The translations under genes were made by a program, and so were the position numbers. This document shows positions 25,788 through 36,835 of a stretch of DNA of 64,000 bases, piece by piece; positions within the stretch are counted from its first letter, which is position 1, and every line of letters begins with the position of its first letter. The notes beneath the pieces are model-generated. The model did not search any database. It worked only from the letters and a program-made list of their open reading frames with translations, and had not been told where the DNA came from. The DNA comes from Phlebotomus papatasi (taxonomy: Eukaryota > Arthropoda > Insecta > Diptera > Psychodidae), in assembly GCF_024763615.1 (NCBI RefSeq), contig NC_077222.1, positions 45,446,001-45,510,000 on the forward strand, in the 5' to 3' direction.

Positions 25788-26330
25788 AGAATCTTTCAGG
25801 GCAAAAGCCCGGCTACACAAGATATATCTACAAAAAAACTTAAGGAATTATTATAAAATCCATTTTAATTGTCACGTTTCCCTTTTATAAAATCTCCATC
25901 TAATGTCTTGATAAAGTTATGAATAAAAGGCTCAAATGGGTTTTAAGAGCATATTGTAAACATTTACCAATATTTCTCAGACTTGGTGGTAAAATTTGAA
26001 ATATTTGCTGAAGCAGTTGGAAATTTACATAAAAATTTTAAATAAATGAATAATTAAAAAGCATGATGTTCGACTTCAAACTTAGACCCGAGGCGCATAG
26101 CGCCCTTGACCTTATAAAACTACAATTCTATTATTTTATTGGTTGATATGCTTGTATGAAATGTATGGCAGACGAAATGTTCAATTTTTGTACAAAATGT
26201 ATGAAAGACGAAATGTGAAATACGAAATGGTAAAATACGAAATGTGCTGAAATACGAAGTTTCCGCAATACGAAATGTGCAATACGAAGATGTAAAATAC
26301 GAAATGTAAAATACGAGGTTTCCGCGAACC
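25539..26330 (-). repeat. right 792-bp inverted arm
   Basis: It mirrors 23188-23979 over the same length, from ggcaatggctcggctatccc to the iterated aaatacgaaatg tip. Confidence 0.85.
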
Positions 26331-26338
26331 GCTCTATC

Positions 26339-26600
26339 TCGTGAGTTCGAGCATTTTGCAAAGCTGGGACTCCGATTTTAATGCAAATTATGATGCAAAT
26401 TAATTTTCTCCGAAAATTAATTTTGTGGGATGTTTTGAGTGATTTACAAATCGGGTTGAATCGGTTGAGAACCAGTACACGGTAAATGATGCAAAAGTAC
26501 TTTTGAAGGATAGCATCTAAGTCACGAGTTCGAGCATTTCGCAAAACCTGGGACACTTTGCCACCCCTTTTTTCGAGGAATTGAGGATTTTCCTTATTTC
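26339..26600. repeat. interspersed repeat X, copy 4, right part
   Basis: tcgtgagttcgagcattttg, aaatcgggttgaatcggtt and a second cacgagttcgagcatttcgc follow directly after the target duplication. The family start phrase occurs twice about 180 bp apart, so two X fragments may be fused here. Confidence 0.55.
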
Positions 26601-28664
26601 AGAAAGGTTTGAATTTTTTCCTAAATCTGTATTTTCGTTCTAAAAGCAGCTCTATAAAAATTATTTACAAGCCATATGAGAGCTTGACGGGTATGAATTT
26701 AATTTTGTCCTTTGTCTAGTAAACGGATTTAACACTGATTCGGTTAATTTATTCATATTTGGAACGAACATGTGAGGAATTGTAATATAAACGCAAATGT
26801 ACGCAATTCGCAAATATTCGATTATGTATTTTCATGTGTACATACATCTATTGAGGTCGTAAAAGGACATGAATAGCATTCCCGCTGAAATATATTACGA
26901 GGTCACATTTTTTCCTCGGGTATTTCGAATTGATGCAAACTCATGCATTAAGTAATTTCAACGAAATGAGCAAATGTCCCTGGTGAATCATTGCAATAAT
27001 TAGGTGAATATCATGATAATTAAACTCACTTGTTCGGTGATTCATCAAAATTAACATAAATCCACAAATAGTTATCCAAAATTTCTGCACTACTAATTTT
27101 GGCATTCTGCTGATGATGGTTTTGGGAAAAGCTTTTGTTATGATACTGCTTCAATATTCACGGTTGAAATCCAAGTGTAAACTTCACAGTACTACACTGA
27201 TGCATCCAGTTGCGCTAATTCCATTCAGATAATAAACTGTGTTTATGAGGGAACTATCCGGCACTGCAATATTATTATCACAATTAATTATTAAGTTCCA
27301 CACACAATCCGTTCCGTTAATCACTGCACAACCACCCTTTGTAACACTCAAATAAACGTGGCTTTTGTCCCCACATTCAGAAGTTATGGATGGAGGAAAA
27401 TTGGATTGTATTGAAAGTTAATTTTACGCAACTTTAGAAAATTTTTATAGCTTTACGTGCAATTTTAAAAATCACTCTATACACATTGTTCTTACAGTAT
27501 TACGGGGTGAATGTTTTTTGAGTATAGAGCATGACACTGATTGGAAAATAACCAATTCAAACTGGGGTCAGAGGGATGCAAAGTGCTCAACCCTGCGGTT
27601 ATGAAATAATTAACACAATGACAAAAAATAAGCCACAAAAGGTTCGTATGGGAAAATTTTAAGCGCACATGTGATTTAAGATTAAAAGATATGTTTCAGT
27701 AAAAGCTTCGACTTTTTTTTAAAGAATTACCAAGGGTTTTTTTCAGAAATATTTTCGTTAAAGCTCTAAAATAGATTATTCATTTTTGGATTCGAAATGA
27801 TTTCAAATGTATTTGAGAAAATCAATGAGCATTAATAGTAATAAACCACAAAAGTTCACTTTGTGACTCATCCACAGTAAATTTAAATATTTGATTGAAT
27901 TTTAAAATAATTTTTGAAATATTTAACTATTCCTATAAAATCAATTATTATCCAAGAAGAATATTTAGGGGAAAATGTCCATGCTTCGTACGATCCTAGG
28001 CTTCGTAATTACTCAATTTCTCCTATCTTTCTCAATGAGTGTAACTCATCGCGCCTATATTTTAAAAACTAAAGGAAATTGCTCAGAATTTTAAATATCA
28101 CGCAGAGCATGCGAAATCACATAAAAGGCAAACAAAAATTTCATTTGCTGTTTAAATCTGCCCCGGACTCTCTTACACAAAGTTTTTATTCTCACTTATC
28201 ATTTAAAATCAGACCTAAACTCTCATTAAGTTGTCTGAAATTGAAAATTATCTTTGAAATAAAAAGAAATTCGATATGGAATTATTAACTTTTTTTGACA
28301 TAAAATCACCAAAAAGCAACAAATTCTAAACAAGAATTAACTATTTTAATATGAAATTACCTTTTAGAATAGTAATAAATAAGAATAATAGTAAAATCCG
28401 TTCAACGTAATGTTTAGAATAAAAAAATCACGGAACACACAAGAAATCTTGGTTAAAAAGACCGTAAATTTTGATTTAAAATTTATTTAATTAATTTATT
28501 TAAATACCATGCGCTAGGTTTCATCAGACTGTATGATAAAAATCGTGATAAATTATGATAAAATTAAAAATCTTGAAATAACAAGATTTGAACACTGCAA
28601 TAAGGCTTGGAGTCTGAGCCGAAAACTATGGGAAAATTGATATTTTCTAAGCTACCATCTGTCT
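26601..28664. other. AT-rich DNA without an assigned gene
   Basis: No defined repeat or credible coding frame is seen. Short frames here are rich in Phe, Lys and Asn, as random AT-rich sequence would be. Confidence 0.45.
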
Positions 28665-28931
28665 GGTATAATAATAGGTGATGGCACAACATCCCATAGA
28701 GGAACAAGACTTTCTCGTAAGCGAGATTTTCAGGACATTCATTATTATTTTTGTTCTTATACAAGGATTGGGTTGTCAGTTCCATCCCCTGTGAAATCAA
28801 GTGAAATAAAGTTTACTGGATGTAATTCGAATATCTTCAATGCCAGAAAATTTCTGGTGGCGGAAATGGGATTCGAACTCGGGGCACTTCCATCATAGAG
28901 CAAGTGCTCAGCCACTCGACTGAGTGACTAT
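28665..28931 (-). mobile_element. tRNA-derived SINE, minus strand
   Basis: On the minus strand the head (28931 to about 28855) has tRNA-like boxes, gtcgagtggctgagcac and gagttcgaatcc. The body matches the SINE at 57471-58013 in order: tctggc, attcgaattacatccagt, ggaactgacaaccc, gggatgttgtgcca, and an attattata tail. It lacks a second SINE that is inserted in the 57-kb copy. It is not a functional tRNA gene. Confidence 0.65.
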
Positions 28932-30144
28932 TTTTTCCGACGCTTGCCGTTTTCTTTCCTATTCCCCCACATAATTATCCGTCGGAAATACTCTCCAGTA
29001 TCCGGATCCATATCCAGATGCCAGCTGGCGAACATTCAATAAATACAAAAAAAAATCCACCATTCACATTATGTCATTTTCACTCCCAATATTCCAGAAA
29101 TCAGACAGGTGAATGTTATATCTGCAAAAATCGTTAAACTGGCGATAAATTATTCTGATCGAATTATCAGCAACAATGCTTAAAAAATTCTAATTTCTAA
29201 CATCAGTTCGTGATTAATCTTTCATCTTTAATTTGAGGGATCCATAAATTGTCCAAAACTTAATATTGTGTATTTTTAATTAATACAGCCAATGTTGTGA
29301 CTTTCATCACTCAAATTTTAGAAACGTTTATTGCTTTTTGGTATTTTTTTTTATTTTTAAATACAATCTTATTTTGAAAGTTATTCCAATTAATTATATT
29401 TTATTGGTTAACAGAATTTAACATTCAAATGTTGTTAATGGAAAGTCATCTGAACTTGATATGTCGTTTTCTGAGAAGCTGTTGTAATGTTTATATGATT
29501 AAACGCCCAATAATCTGCGATATATTGAAAGGGTGACTGAAATAGTTGATTTTACATTTAAAATAATGAATTTTGCTGTTTAAGATTGTATCATATTAGT
29601 CGTTTCTCTTGTGTGTGAAATTTTTTTAATTCCAATTTTAATTTAATTTAATTTAATTTATAACCAGCTTCAATGGACTACATAATCATATTTGAAGGAA
29701 ATTTCGTGAAAAATTGCTTATTTATGGAAGAAAATTTCATGCACAACTGTAGTTGGAAATTTCAAAATCTTGCCAAAAACGCTACGTTTTACGAAAATTA
29801 TTATTCCCAATGTGTACAAGCTTTTAGGTGAAAAAACAATCCATTTACATTTCTCAAACCCTATGAAAACAGTAATTGAGTAATTTTATATTGGTCATTT
29901 AAATTAATCAAATAACAAAATTATTATAGGTGAACTCCAAAAAATCAATAATTTTTCGTATGTCAGTTAAGTATGTGATACGGAGAATATTATAAGAGAG
30001 TTATATTTTATTGGTATCAATGTATTATTTATATATTAAATAATTCTTAATATTTTACCCATTTTACCTGATGAGAAGACGCGATGGGAGTAAAATGTTT
30101 TGTTTTATATTTTATTATTAGATCTAATTGCGTATAAATTGATC
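28932..30144. other. AT-rich DNA without an assigned gene
   Basis: The only structure seen is a tttaa microsatellite at 29635-29662. Confidence 0.45.
29635..29662. repeat. (TTTAA)n microsatellite
   Basis: About five uninterrupted units of tttaa are present. Confidence 0.85.
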
Positions 30145-30146
30145 TA

Positions 30147-30362
30147 GGGAAAGCACGCTACCTTCGGACGACTCAAGCTTCTAACAATTCAATTTTTTCT
30201 CTATATTCCTTGTGAATTTCATTCATAGCTCTCTTCTGAAAATTTGAGGCATTGGACTTAGCTATTAAAATATAATATTATAATGGACCAAATTCATTTA
30301 TAACACATTGATAAAAATGAATTGTTCTAAGCTTAAATCGTCCGAAGGTAACGCGATGACCC
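30147..30362. mobile_element. mariner-like miniature element, 216 bp
   Basis: The inverted ends share taccttcggacga and an aagctt core (left gggaaagcacgctacc, right the complement of ggtaacgcgatgaccc). TA flanks both sides (30145, 30363). A partial relative lies in the 186-bp tandem duplication near 11.4-11.7 kb. Confidence 0.7.
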
Positions 30363-30435
30363 TAATAAACTTAGAGCCAAGTTTTCATACTATGCACCTC
30401 TCTTTCCGTCTTTTCTTACTTTTATGTTAATCTTA

Positions 30436-30845
30436 CTGTGTTATCACACTTTCACATTAAAATTTTAATATGATTCACATTAATTGTCGCTGGTAAGCGT
30501 CCAAATGTGTAATTTGTGTGTTTGAATCATTTTATATTCAAAATTTGATCTAGTTGTCGATAAAAAGGTAGACTTGACCCGCAAAATTTGATATAAATTG
30601 ATTTTTAGCATTAATGCGAAAAATTAATGCGATTTTCTCTTTAATTTTTTAATGTGAAAAATATTTATGCTTTAGGTAAATTTAAACTTATTTTTGCAGG
30701 CCAAGTCCACTTCTTTATCAATAAATAGAAAAATCCCAAATATTAAGTGACTCACATAAAGACACAAATAAAATATTTGGACGCTCACAAGCGACAATTA
30801 ATGTGAATCACATTAAAATTTTAATGTGCAAGTGTGATAACGCCG
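30436..30845. mobile_element. 410-bp miniature element with ~70-bp inverted ends
   Basis: The inverted ends share gttatcacact, cacattaaaattttaat, gattcacattaattgtcgct and gcgtccaaat over about 70 bp. A TTA word flanks both sides (30433-30435 and 30846-30848), which fits a 3-bp PIF/Harbinger-like duplication, although AT-rich flanks make this weak. No frame is present. Confidence 0.65.
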
Positions 30846-30848
30846 TTA

Positions 30849-33573
30849 TATGTGACATCACGCCGAGAGACAGATTTTTCGAACACTTATGAAAATATTA
30901 GTTGAATGATTATTTCGAATATTCTTTAGGTAAATCATCCTTCGTTTAAACTTTAGGTCTATATAAGACTTTAATTAATTTTACTACCGAGATATTTCAA
31001 CCCAATTGTCGAATTGCAAAATCAAGCGACAAAATATCGGCTTTTGAAAAAGGATTGTCCAAAAATATTCAATTTTAAACCATTTTTTTTAATTAGTAAT
31101 TTCCAACAATATTACCGAATCAAAATAATACTAATTATTTATTTAACCTTGCAAACTTGTGCTTTGGGTACCAAAGCTAATACGAATAAGGCGAAAAGCT
31201 ACAGAAGACGTTTCCAAATCTAGGTTTTTATTAAAGCTGCTACATTCTTCTGAAGAACATGAGGAGTGAGTGCAATCTGGATTTTTTTTACACAAAAATA
31301 CTTGTTATAAGTTCAAAATCATGAGTTATTAAAATTTCATTTAAGTAGCACTTTTCAATAACATTTGTTATTATAAAAGTTGAGTTATTTTTTCTGGACT
31401 TCAATATACAATTTAGATGGACACTCCTTGGTTTTGGTTAATGCCTTTGGTCAGTGAAATATTTTTTTTCTCTCAAAATTATCACATTGAACAATCGTTT
31501 TTTTTCTGGTTTTCTTTATGGTTTTTGGCAAAAATAGAGTAGGGTAGAGAATTTCAATTTGAAAAATGAGTTTAATAATTAATTTGCTTCATTCTTTTTC
31601 ATCTTCTCCTACTCGTGCTTTTTCCCAGCTTATGCCAACTCATTCTTTCCTGTCACCTCTTTTCACTTTTGCTGTTTCTCCCATTTAGTGCTCAAGTGAG
31701 TGGAAATAGAGGCGAGAATGGAGAACGCACGGGCGGATGGAAGAACTCGTAGGAAGTGTCGTGGGAAAAAATGAGAGAAAATTGATGGAAAAAATTAGGA
31801 AGACAGAGGGGGAAGTAAGAAAAAAGCTCAACACAAAAAAAAATATCCAAGTTCACAAAAGACACGAATAACTAATTAAGCTTTGGTGCGTCTTTCAACT
31901 TTTGCTTCTTGTTCATCGGAACTTTCCTCCGCCCATCCATCTGTGGTTGAGCAAGCCTCGTCAACTTGGTAGAATGGAAAAATGAGGCGGTTCTTCCTGC
32001 CAAACTTTTGGCCGTGGATGGGGTGGAATAATTAAAATTCATCCATGATTATTGGGCATGATTGTGTGGGAGATAATGTATGGATTTTCTGGGACATGTC
32101 ACGTACTTTTAGCTTTCACAATTTCACAGAAATCGTGTCACCATGGCTCATAATCACATTTAGCATTGCGATTTTAGGACTAAACACTTTTATCTGGCCG
32201 CAATTTTTCATCCATGTGCCAAATAATCTCTCAGATAATTATAATTAATTGCTTGGCCATATTTCCTGCAGCTTTTACACCTTTTTTCACACCACAAAAC
32301 ACCTCACTTCCAGCCGCAATTAATCCTCGGGGAAATTTCTTTTAACTTACTATTTTTTTTTTTTTGAAACTTACAGGGAAGTTTTTATTCTTATTTGGGA
32401 AAAAAATATTACTGCTCCCAGCACGATTGTGAAAGAGCTTCCGTGTTCTCTTGCACCACGTCGCGCACTTGTTGTGCTCAGGCTTTCTAGCTTTCCCTGA
32501 CTAACTCAACACCGCCAAAGCTCCAGTGTCACCCGCTATATTCGAAAAAGAGAGCGAGAGGCCACAAGAGAGCGAGAATCCTAGGGATGAAGTAAGTGGG
32601 CTGGAGGAGAAAGCTCCCTAAAGGTGGGAGACCTCAAGAGCGTAAGAGAGAATTTCTGTTTTGTGGGGCAGATACAGAGAAAAGACTTCGTACAATTAAC
32701 ACTTTCCAGCAACGCTTTCGCTTTCGAGGGGAAAATATCACTAGCAGATTTAACAAATGACAATCATTAGGCTTAATAATGCAATTTCAACTACCCTCTT
32801 AAGAATTCTGCCGGAAGATTGTGATGAAAATTTCACACAAATACATAGAATATTGATACATATAATATTGATATGTATTTATTATACATGTATGTATTCA
32901 ATAAAATATTTATACAATATCAGTTTATCTTCTTAATTTTGAGATAAATCTTTGAAACTACATATTATCGCCGATTCGTTTAAGATGAAAAGTTATGTAT
33001 TTAAAAATCATAATTTTTAAGGCCTTTGAAACAAAAGGTTCACATTCTTAATGAGAATAACACTCATTTTTAAGTTGCTTAGCTTTAAGATTTAAAAGAC
33101 ATAGTAAGATATGAAATGGGATTACTTTTTCTTAAGATGTATAATCTTCAATTTTGTAATTAGTTTTAAGTTTCAACTGTCTTCATCTCAGAGTTGTTAC
33201 AAAAATTTATGAGAAAATTGCTGCAGATTAGGAAGTTTTTAGTACAAGTGATTAATAAAATATTTTTTCAGTACAGAAATAAAACAGAAATCATAAATAG
33301 TAAAGGCACAAAAAAAAAGAAATGCTTCTTGGCAACGGAAAAATGAAAAGGTTTTAAGACATCGATTTAATTTGATGAGATAAATGATTTTTTTTACTAA
33401 CTAAAATACAGTTTCTTACTGAACATTTTGATTATTTAATCTTGGTACCGTCCACTTACGTGATAGGATCTATCGGTACTGGTAAAAGTCGATGACAATG
33501 GCGACCAAACATTAATTCAAAAGGAAAATTAACTGAATTGTTTAGTGACCATTCTTATTTATTTTTTGTTGAT
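30849..33573. other. unique DNA without an assigned gene
   Basis: This stretch contains the least AT-rich unique sequence of the window (31.6-32.7 kb), including a possible promoter-like patch at 32440-32600. No coding region can be supported. Confidence 0.45.
32440..32600 (+). promoter_or_regulatory. candidate promoter or 5' exon patch
   Basis: Within a G+C-richer patch lie two GAGA-type blocks (gagagcgagag at 32550 and agagagcgaga near 32568). A splice-donor-like GTAAGT follows at 32592. GAGA-rich sequence is common at insect promoters. There is no identifiable coding sequence or partner exon, so this is a weak candidate. Confidence 0.18.
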
Positions 33574-33577
33574 TTAA

Positions 33578-34527
33578 CCCTATAACGACGAGACATTTTT
33601 CACTGACCGAAAATCAACAAAAAACATGAAATCGATGAAGAAAATCAATGAAACATCTTACATCTAACCCTTGAAAATCCAATAGAATCTGATTAAGTGT
33701 ATTTTTTGTCTTTTAGGACGAAAAGGACAAAAAGTACTGCTCTCCCGTGGAGTTCGAGCAGTTAAAATATCCCAAAAGAAAAATATTATGTATAGTTATT
33801 ATACATTCTGGTGTCAAGAGTTTTTTGCTTGAAAAATTGAAATATAAATCATATGCATCAACGCGGTAATTTGAAAATTCGTCTCTTTTTTTAGGGTAAA
33901 TATAATATTACCATACAGCAAATAGCTGAAGATTTTCTAGATTCCTACAAGCCTTCGTCTTTACGATTACGTCCAAATATTTGAAAAATTAACGGATTAC
34001 CAAATCGTCGTTAACCCTTTAAGGCCGATTTTAACACCGGTGCCACATAAAGAAAATAATTTTTCCTGACTACCTAAAGTTATTTTTTCCTTATGTTTGT
34101 ACGTAATTGCAAAACAGGAGGTTGAAGGAATCTAGGATATTTTTTGGAAGTCTACATCTATCTGTTATATAGTAAATTTTTAAGCTCAAAAATGACAATT
34201 TTTTAAATTCTCATAATGAAAATTAATTTTAAATATTTTTTATACTTCCAATTTTTTAAAGCAAAAACGTTTTGGGAAAGGAAACTACAATACTTAAACA
34301 TTATATTTTTCATTAGATTGAAAATTATCATTCATTAGTATTGTCAGAAAAATTATTAAATTTTTGGACTATTTTTGTCTCTATTGTTCATAGACACAAA
34401 AAATACACCAAAACAGACTCTGTTGGCTTTTCGAAGGACAGATATAAGACCTTTTACTGGTTTTGTTCATTGGTTTCATTTCTATTGCTGATTTTCGGTC
34501 CACGAAAGCTGTCTCGTCGTTAAAGAG
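33578..34527. mobile_element. piggyBac-like non-autonomous element, 950 bp
   Basis: The ends ccctataacgacgagac and the complement of gtctcgtcgttaaagag are inverted repeats that extend, diverged, for about 150 bp. Shared words include gaccgaaaatca and gtgtattttttgt. TTAA flanks both sides (33574-33577, 34528-34531), the invariable piggyBac target. A further piggyBac-like end, ttaaccctttaaggccg at 34011, lies inside and may mark a nested or chimeric element. No transposase frame is present. Confidence 0.7.
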
Positions 34528-34531
34528 TTAA

Positions 34532-35096
34532 AGCTTATAAGCTTATGGCCATTTGTCTTTTTGGGGAGTTAAAATACAAGCCAATCGTCATAATTGTGTA
34601 ATTCGCTTTACATGTTTTCGGCTTCTTCTTAATTTGGTTTATTTTTTGTATCCGTAGTTTCTTTTATTTGTTCATTTTTTTAATCTTACCTTTTTTATAT
34701 TAAAAATGGTCTGTAGAAGAAAATTTTAATTTAGTAACTATTTTTATTAAAATAAGAAACTTTTATTATATTACATTCAGTTAATTTTTAACTGAGATTC
34801 TTTACAATCTCAGCTTCTGTGGTCTGTGGAGAATGTCAAGCAATAACGCTATTATAACTTTCTATTCAATTCAATTCAATTCAATTCAATATATTTCTCC
34901 TCAAATAATGCTTGGTTGCGGCTGCCGCCGACTTACCACGACCGATCTCATCAGGTAAACGGCAGAAACCCTGAATCACAGATCGTTTAAGCCAAAAATG
35001 TATAAAAGTTTTACAATTTATGTTTACAATTACAATTTAAATTCTATAAAAATTATGTTCGTTTAAATCATGTCAGAATAATATGCTTATTATAAA
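34532..35096. other. AT-rich DNA with a Y-type hairpin and microsatellite
   Basis: At 34794, tgagattctttacaatctca resembles the terminal hairpin of repeat Y but stands alone. The rest shows no feature apart from the (TTCAA)n run. Confidence 0.4.
34865..34890. repeat. (TTCAA)n microsatellite
   Basis: About five uninterrupted units of ttcaa are present. Confidence 0.85.
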
Positions 35097-35097
35097 A

Positions 35098-35980
35098 AAG
35101 GGTGGCGAAGCGTCCCATACTTTGCGGAATGCTCGAACTCGTAACTCAGATGCATCATATCATATACCTCCTACCGGTTCATATTCAATTTTGAACCGAT
35201 TCATAAATCATTCGAAAGGTGCTCCAAAATGGTGTATGACAACTAAAAAATAATTTTTGGATAAACGACAGACAATTATCGATTTATAATCAGTTTAAAA
35301 CCGGTTCAAATAACGATTTGAACCGGTTTAGTTTTATCAGAAATTTAAAGACATTTGTAATGAGCCTAAATATGATAACATTGGATTGAGAATTACACTC
35401 TCTAAAACTTTTTTTTTATTCTTTGAACTTGAAAAGCCCTTATTAAGTATGATTCAACGGTATTGTCGTATATGAACGAAATGTCCGACTGGCTAGTCTT
35501 CTAAAATCTAAAATTTAAATTTAAATTTAAAAAATCTAAAAAAAATCTAAAAATAAAAAAATTGCGCGACGCGTTTTCGAGCAATCAAAAAAAATGTTTT
35601 TAGAGGAGAGGGTAGGTGAAAAGGAAAAATGGGGCATGTTAATGGCCAATGGGTCGATTTACGGGGAGGTCTCCCTGTAATCAATCAATTTTGTTTTCCG
35701 GACAAATTTTCCTTTACCGGCTCATTACCAGTTCGGAACCGATTGGAACAGATTCAGTGTTCTTAGAAATCCCAAGACCTTTCCGACGAGCCCAAACATG
35801 ATACCATCCGGATTAGAAATTCGCTCTATAGAGTTTTTTTTTACTTTTCACCACGAAAAACCGTTGAAAAAATGATGGTGTTGAAAAAAAAACTGATGAA
35901 AGAAAGATTCATCAGTATTTTCGTATAAGAACGAAATGCTTGTCTGATTAATCTCTAAAACAACATATCCAGAAATGAAA
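35098..35980. repeat. interspersed repeat X, copy 5
   Basis: It begins gggtggcgaagcgtcccata and ttgcggaatgctcgaac. Two similar segments (35280-35480 and 35690-35955) both run from an accggtt-rich part to a terminal expression like cgtataNgaacgaaatg, so the copy is internally duplicated. Its centre matches the reverse complement of 2.5-2.6 and 3.52-3.6 kb. Confidence 0.6.
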
Positions 35981-36618
35981 GGATTCGTACTATTTGTATA
36001 TGCTAATAATTATTTCAATGAATAGAAAGGGAGGTGTTTACTTAAAAAAACAAAGATTTATTCAATATTCCTTCTTAGGCAAAATTATCTAATATTATGC
36101 ATTACTTATCTGCCCCGGTCTCCTTACATTAAAATATCAAAATCGCAAAAGAATCAGTTAGACCCTTGTAATTTCCAAGCAGCGATATACAAAGCTCACT
36201 TTGTGGAGCTCGAGCAGCAATAAAGGTGAATTCTTGACGGTATAAGAATAGGTGTATAGTAGTAGTATAAATATATGAGTTTGTGTAGTTAGTTATGGTT
36301 ATTTATAATTAGATTATAGCGATTTTCAAGAATTTTCCTACCCTACTTATTATTTGCCACACGAAATATGGGTTTGCGGAAACTTCATATTTAACCATTT
36401 CGTATAAATTTTTACAATTAGTGCTTTACATACTTGAATCAACAGTTTACAAATTATTCATTATTGCCAATTATTCACAATTTCCAGATCTTTGAAATTA
36501 ATTCAATTGTTTGATGGCATGTAGGACTGATAGTTCTAATTTCAAAACACATACGAAGAAAAAGAAAATTATGGGGCTGATCTTCGAGGGATTTAAATAA
36601 AATTACTACAAAGAGGGC
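35981..36618. other. AT-rich DNA with one element fragment
   Basis: Positions 36358-36412 resemble the arm tips of the large element at 23188. Nothing else is recognised. Confidence 0.4.
36358..36412. repeat. fragment related to the large element's arm tip
   Basis: The order gcggaaacttcatattt, then aaccatttcgtat, repeats the arrangement in the arm of the 3.1-kb element (gcggaaacttcgtattt, then accatttcgtat). It is short and diverged. Confidence 0.4.
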
Positions 36619-36621
36619 GTA

Positions 36622-36833
36622 AGAGGAAGTAGGGCACTTTTCAATTAGAATACCTTTAAAATTGAGCTCTTTCTCTTATTTTTAAAGGGAGCTTTACCAT
36701 ACTATGATATAATTTGGCTCCACAACTGAATTGGAAATCTAAATTACATTATGAAACACTCAATTCCATTTAAAAATAGAACGAAGAAAACCACTTTCAA
36801 AGTACCCCAACGCAAATGTACCCCACTTCCCCC
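36622..36833. mobile_element. mariner-like miniature element, 212 bp
   Basis: The left end agaggaagtagggcac is mirrored by gtaccccacttccccc at the right, with TA on both sides (36620, 36834). There is no coding content. Confidence 0.5.
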
Positions 36834-36835
36834 TA

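Larger units (their letters stand above)
23188..26330. mobile_element. 3.1-kb element with 792-bp inverted arms
   Basis: Arms of 792 bp at both ends are nearly identical inverted repeats around a 1.56-kb centre. The 8-bp word gctctatc flanks the element directly (23180-23187 and 26331-26338), inside a repeat X copy that continues on both sides. The arm tips are made of iterated cgtattttacattt-like units, and the outermost 8-9 bp are only partly matched. Eight-base duplications fit hAT, P or Merlin elements, and long arms recall foldback-type elements. I recognise no transposase in the centre, so the element is probably non-autonomous or of an undescribed class. Confidence 0.85.
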
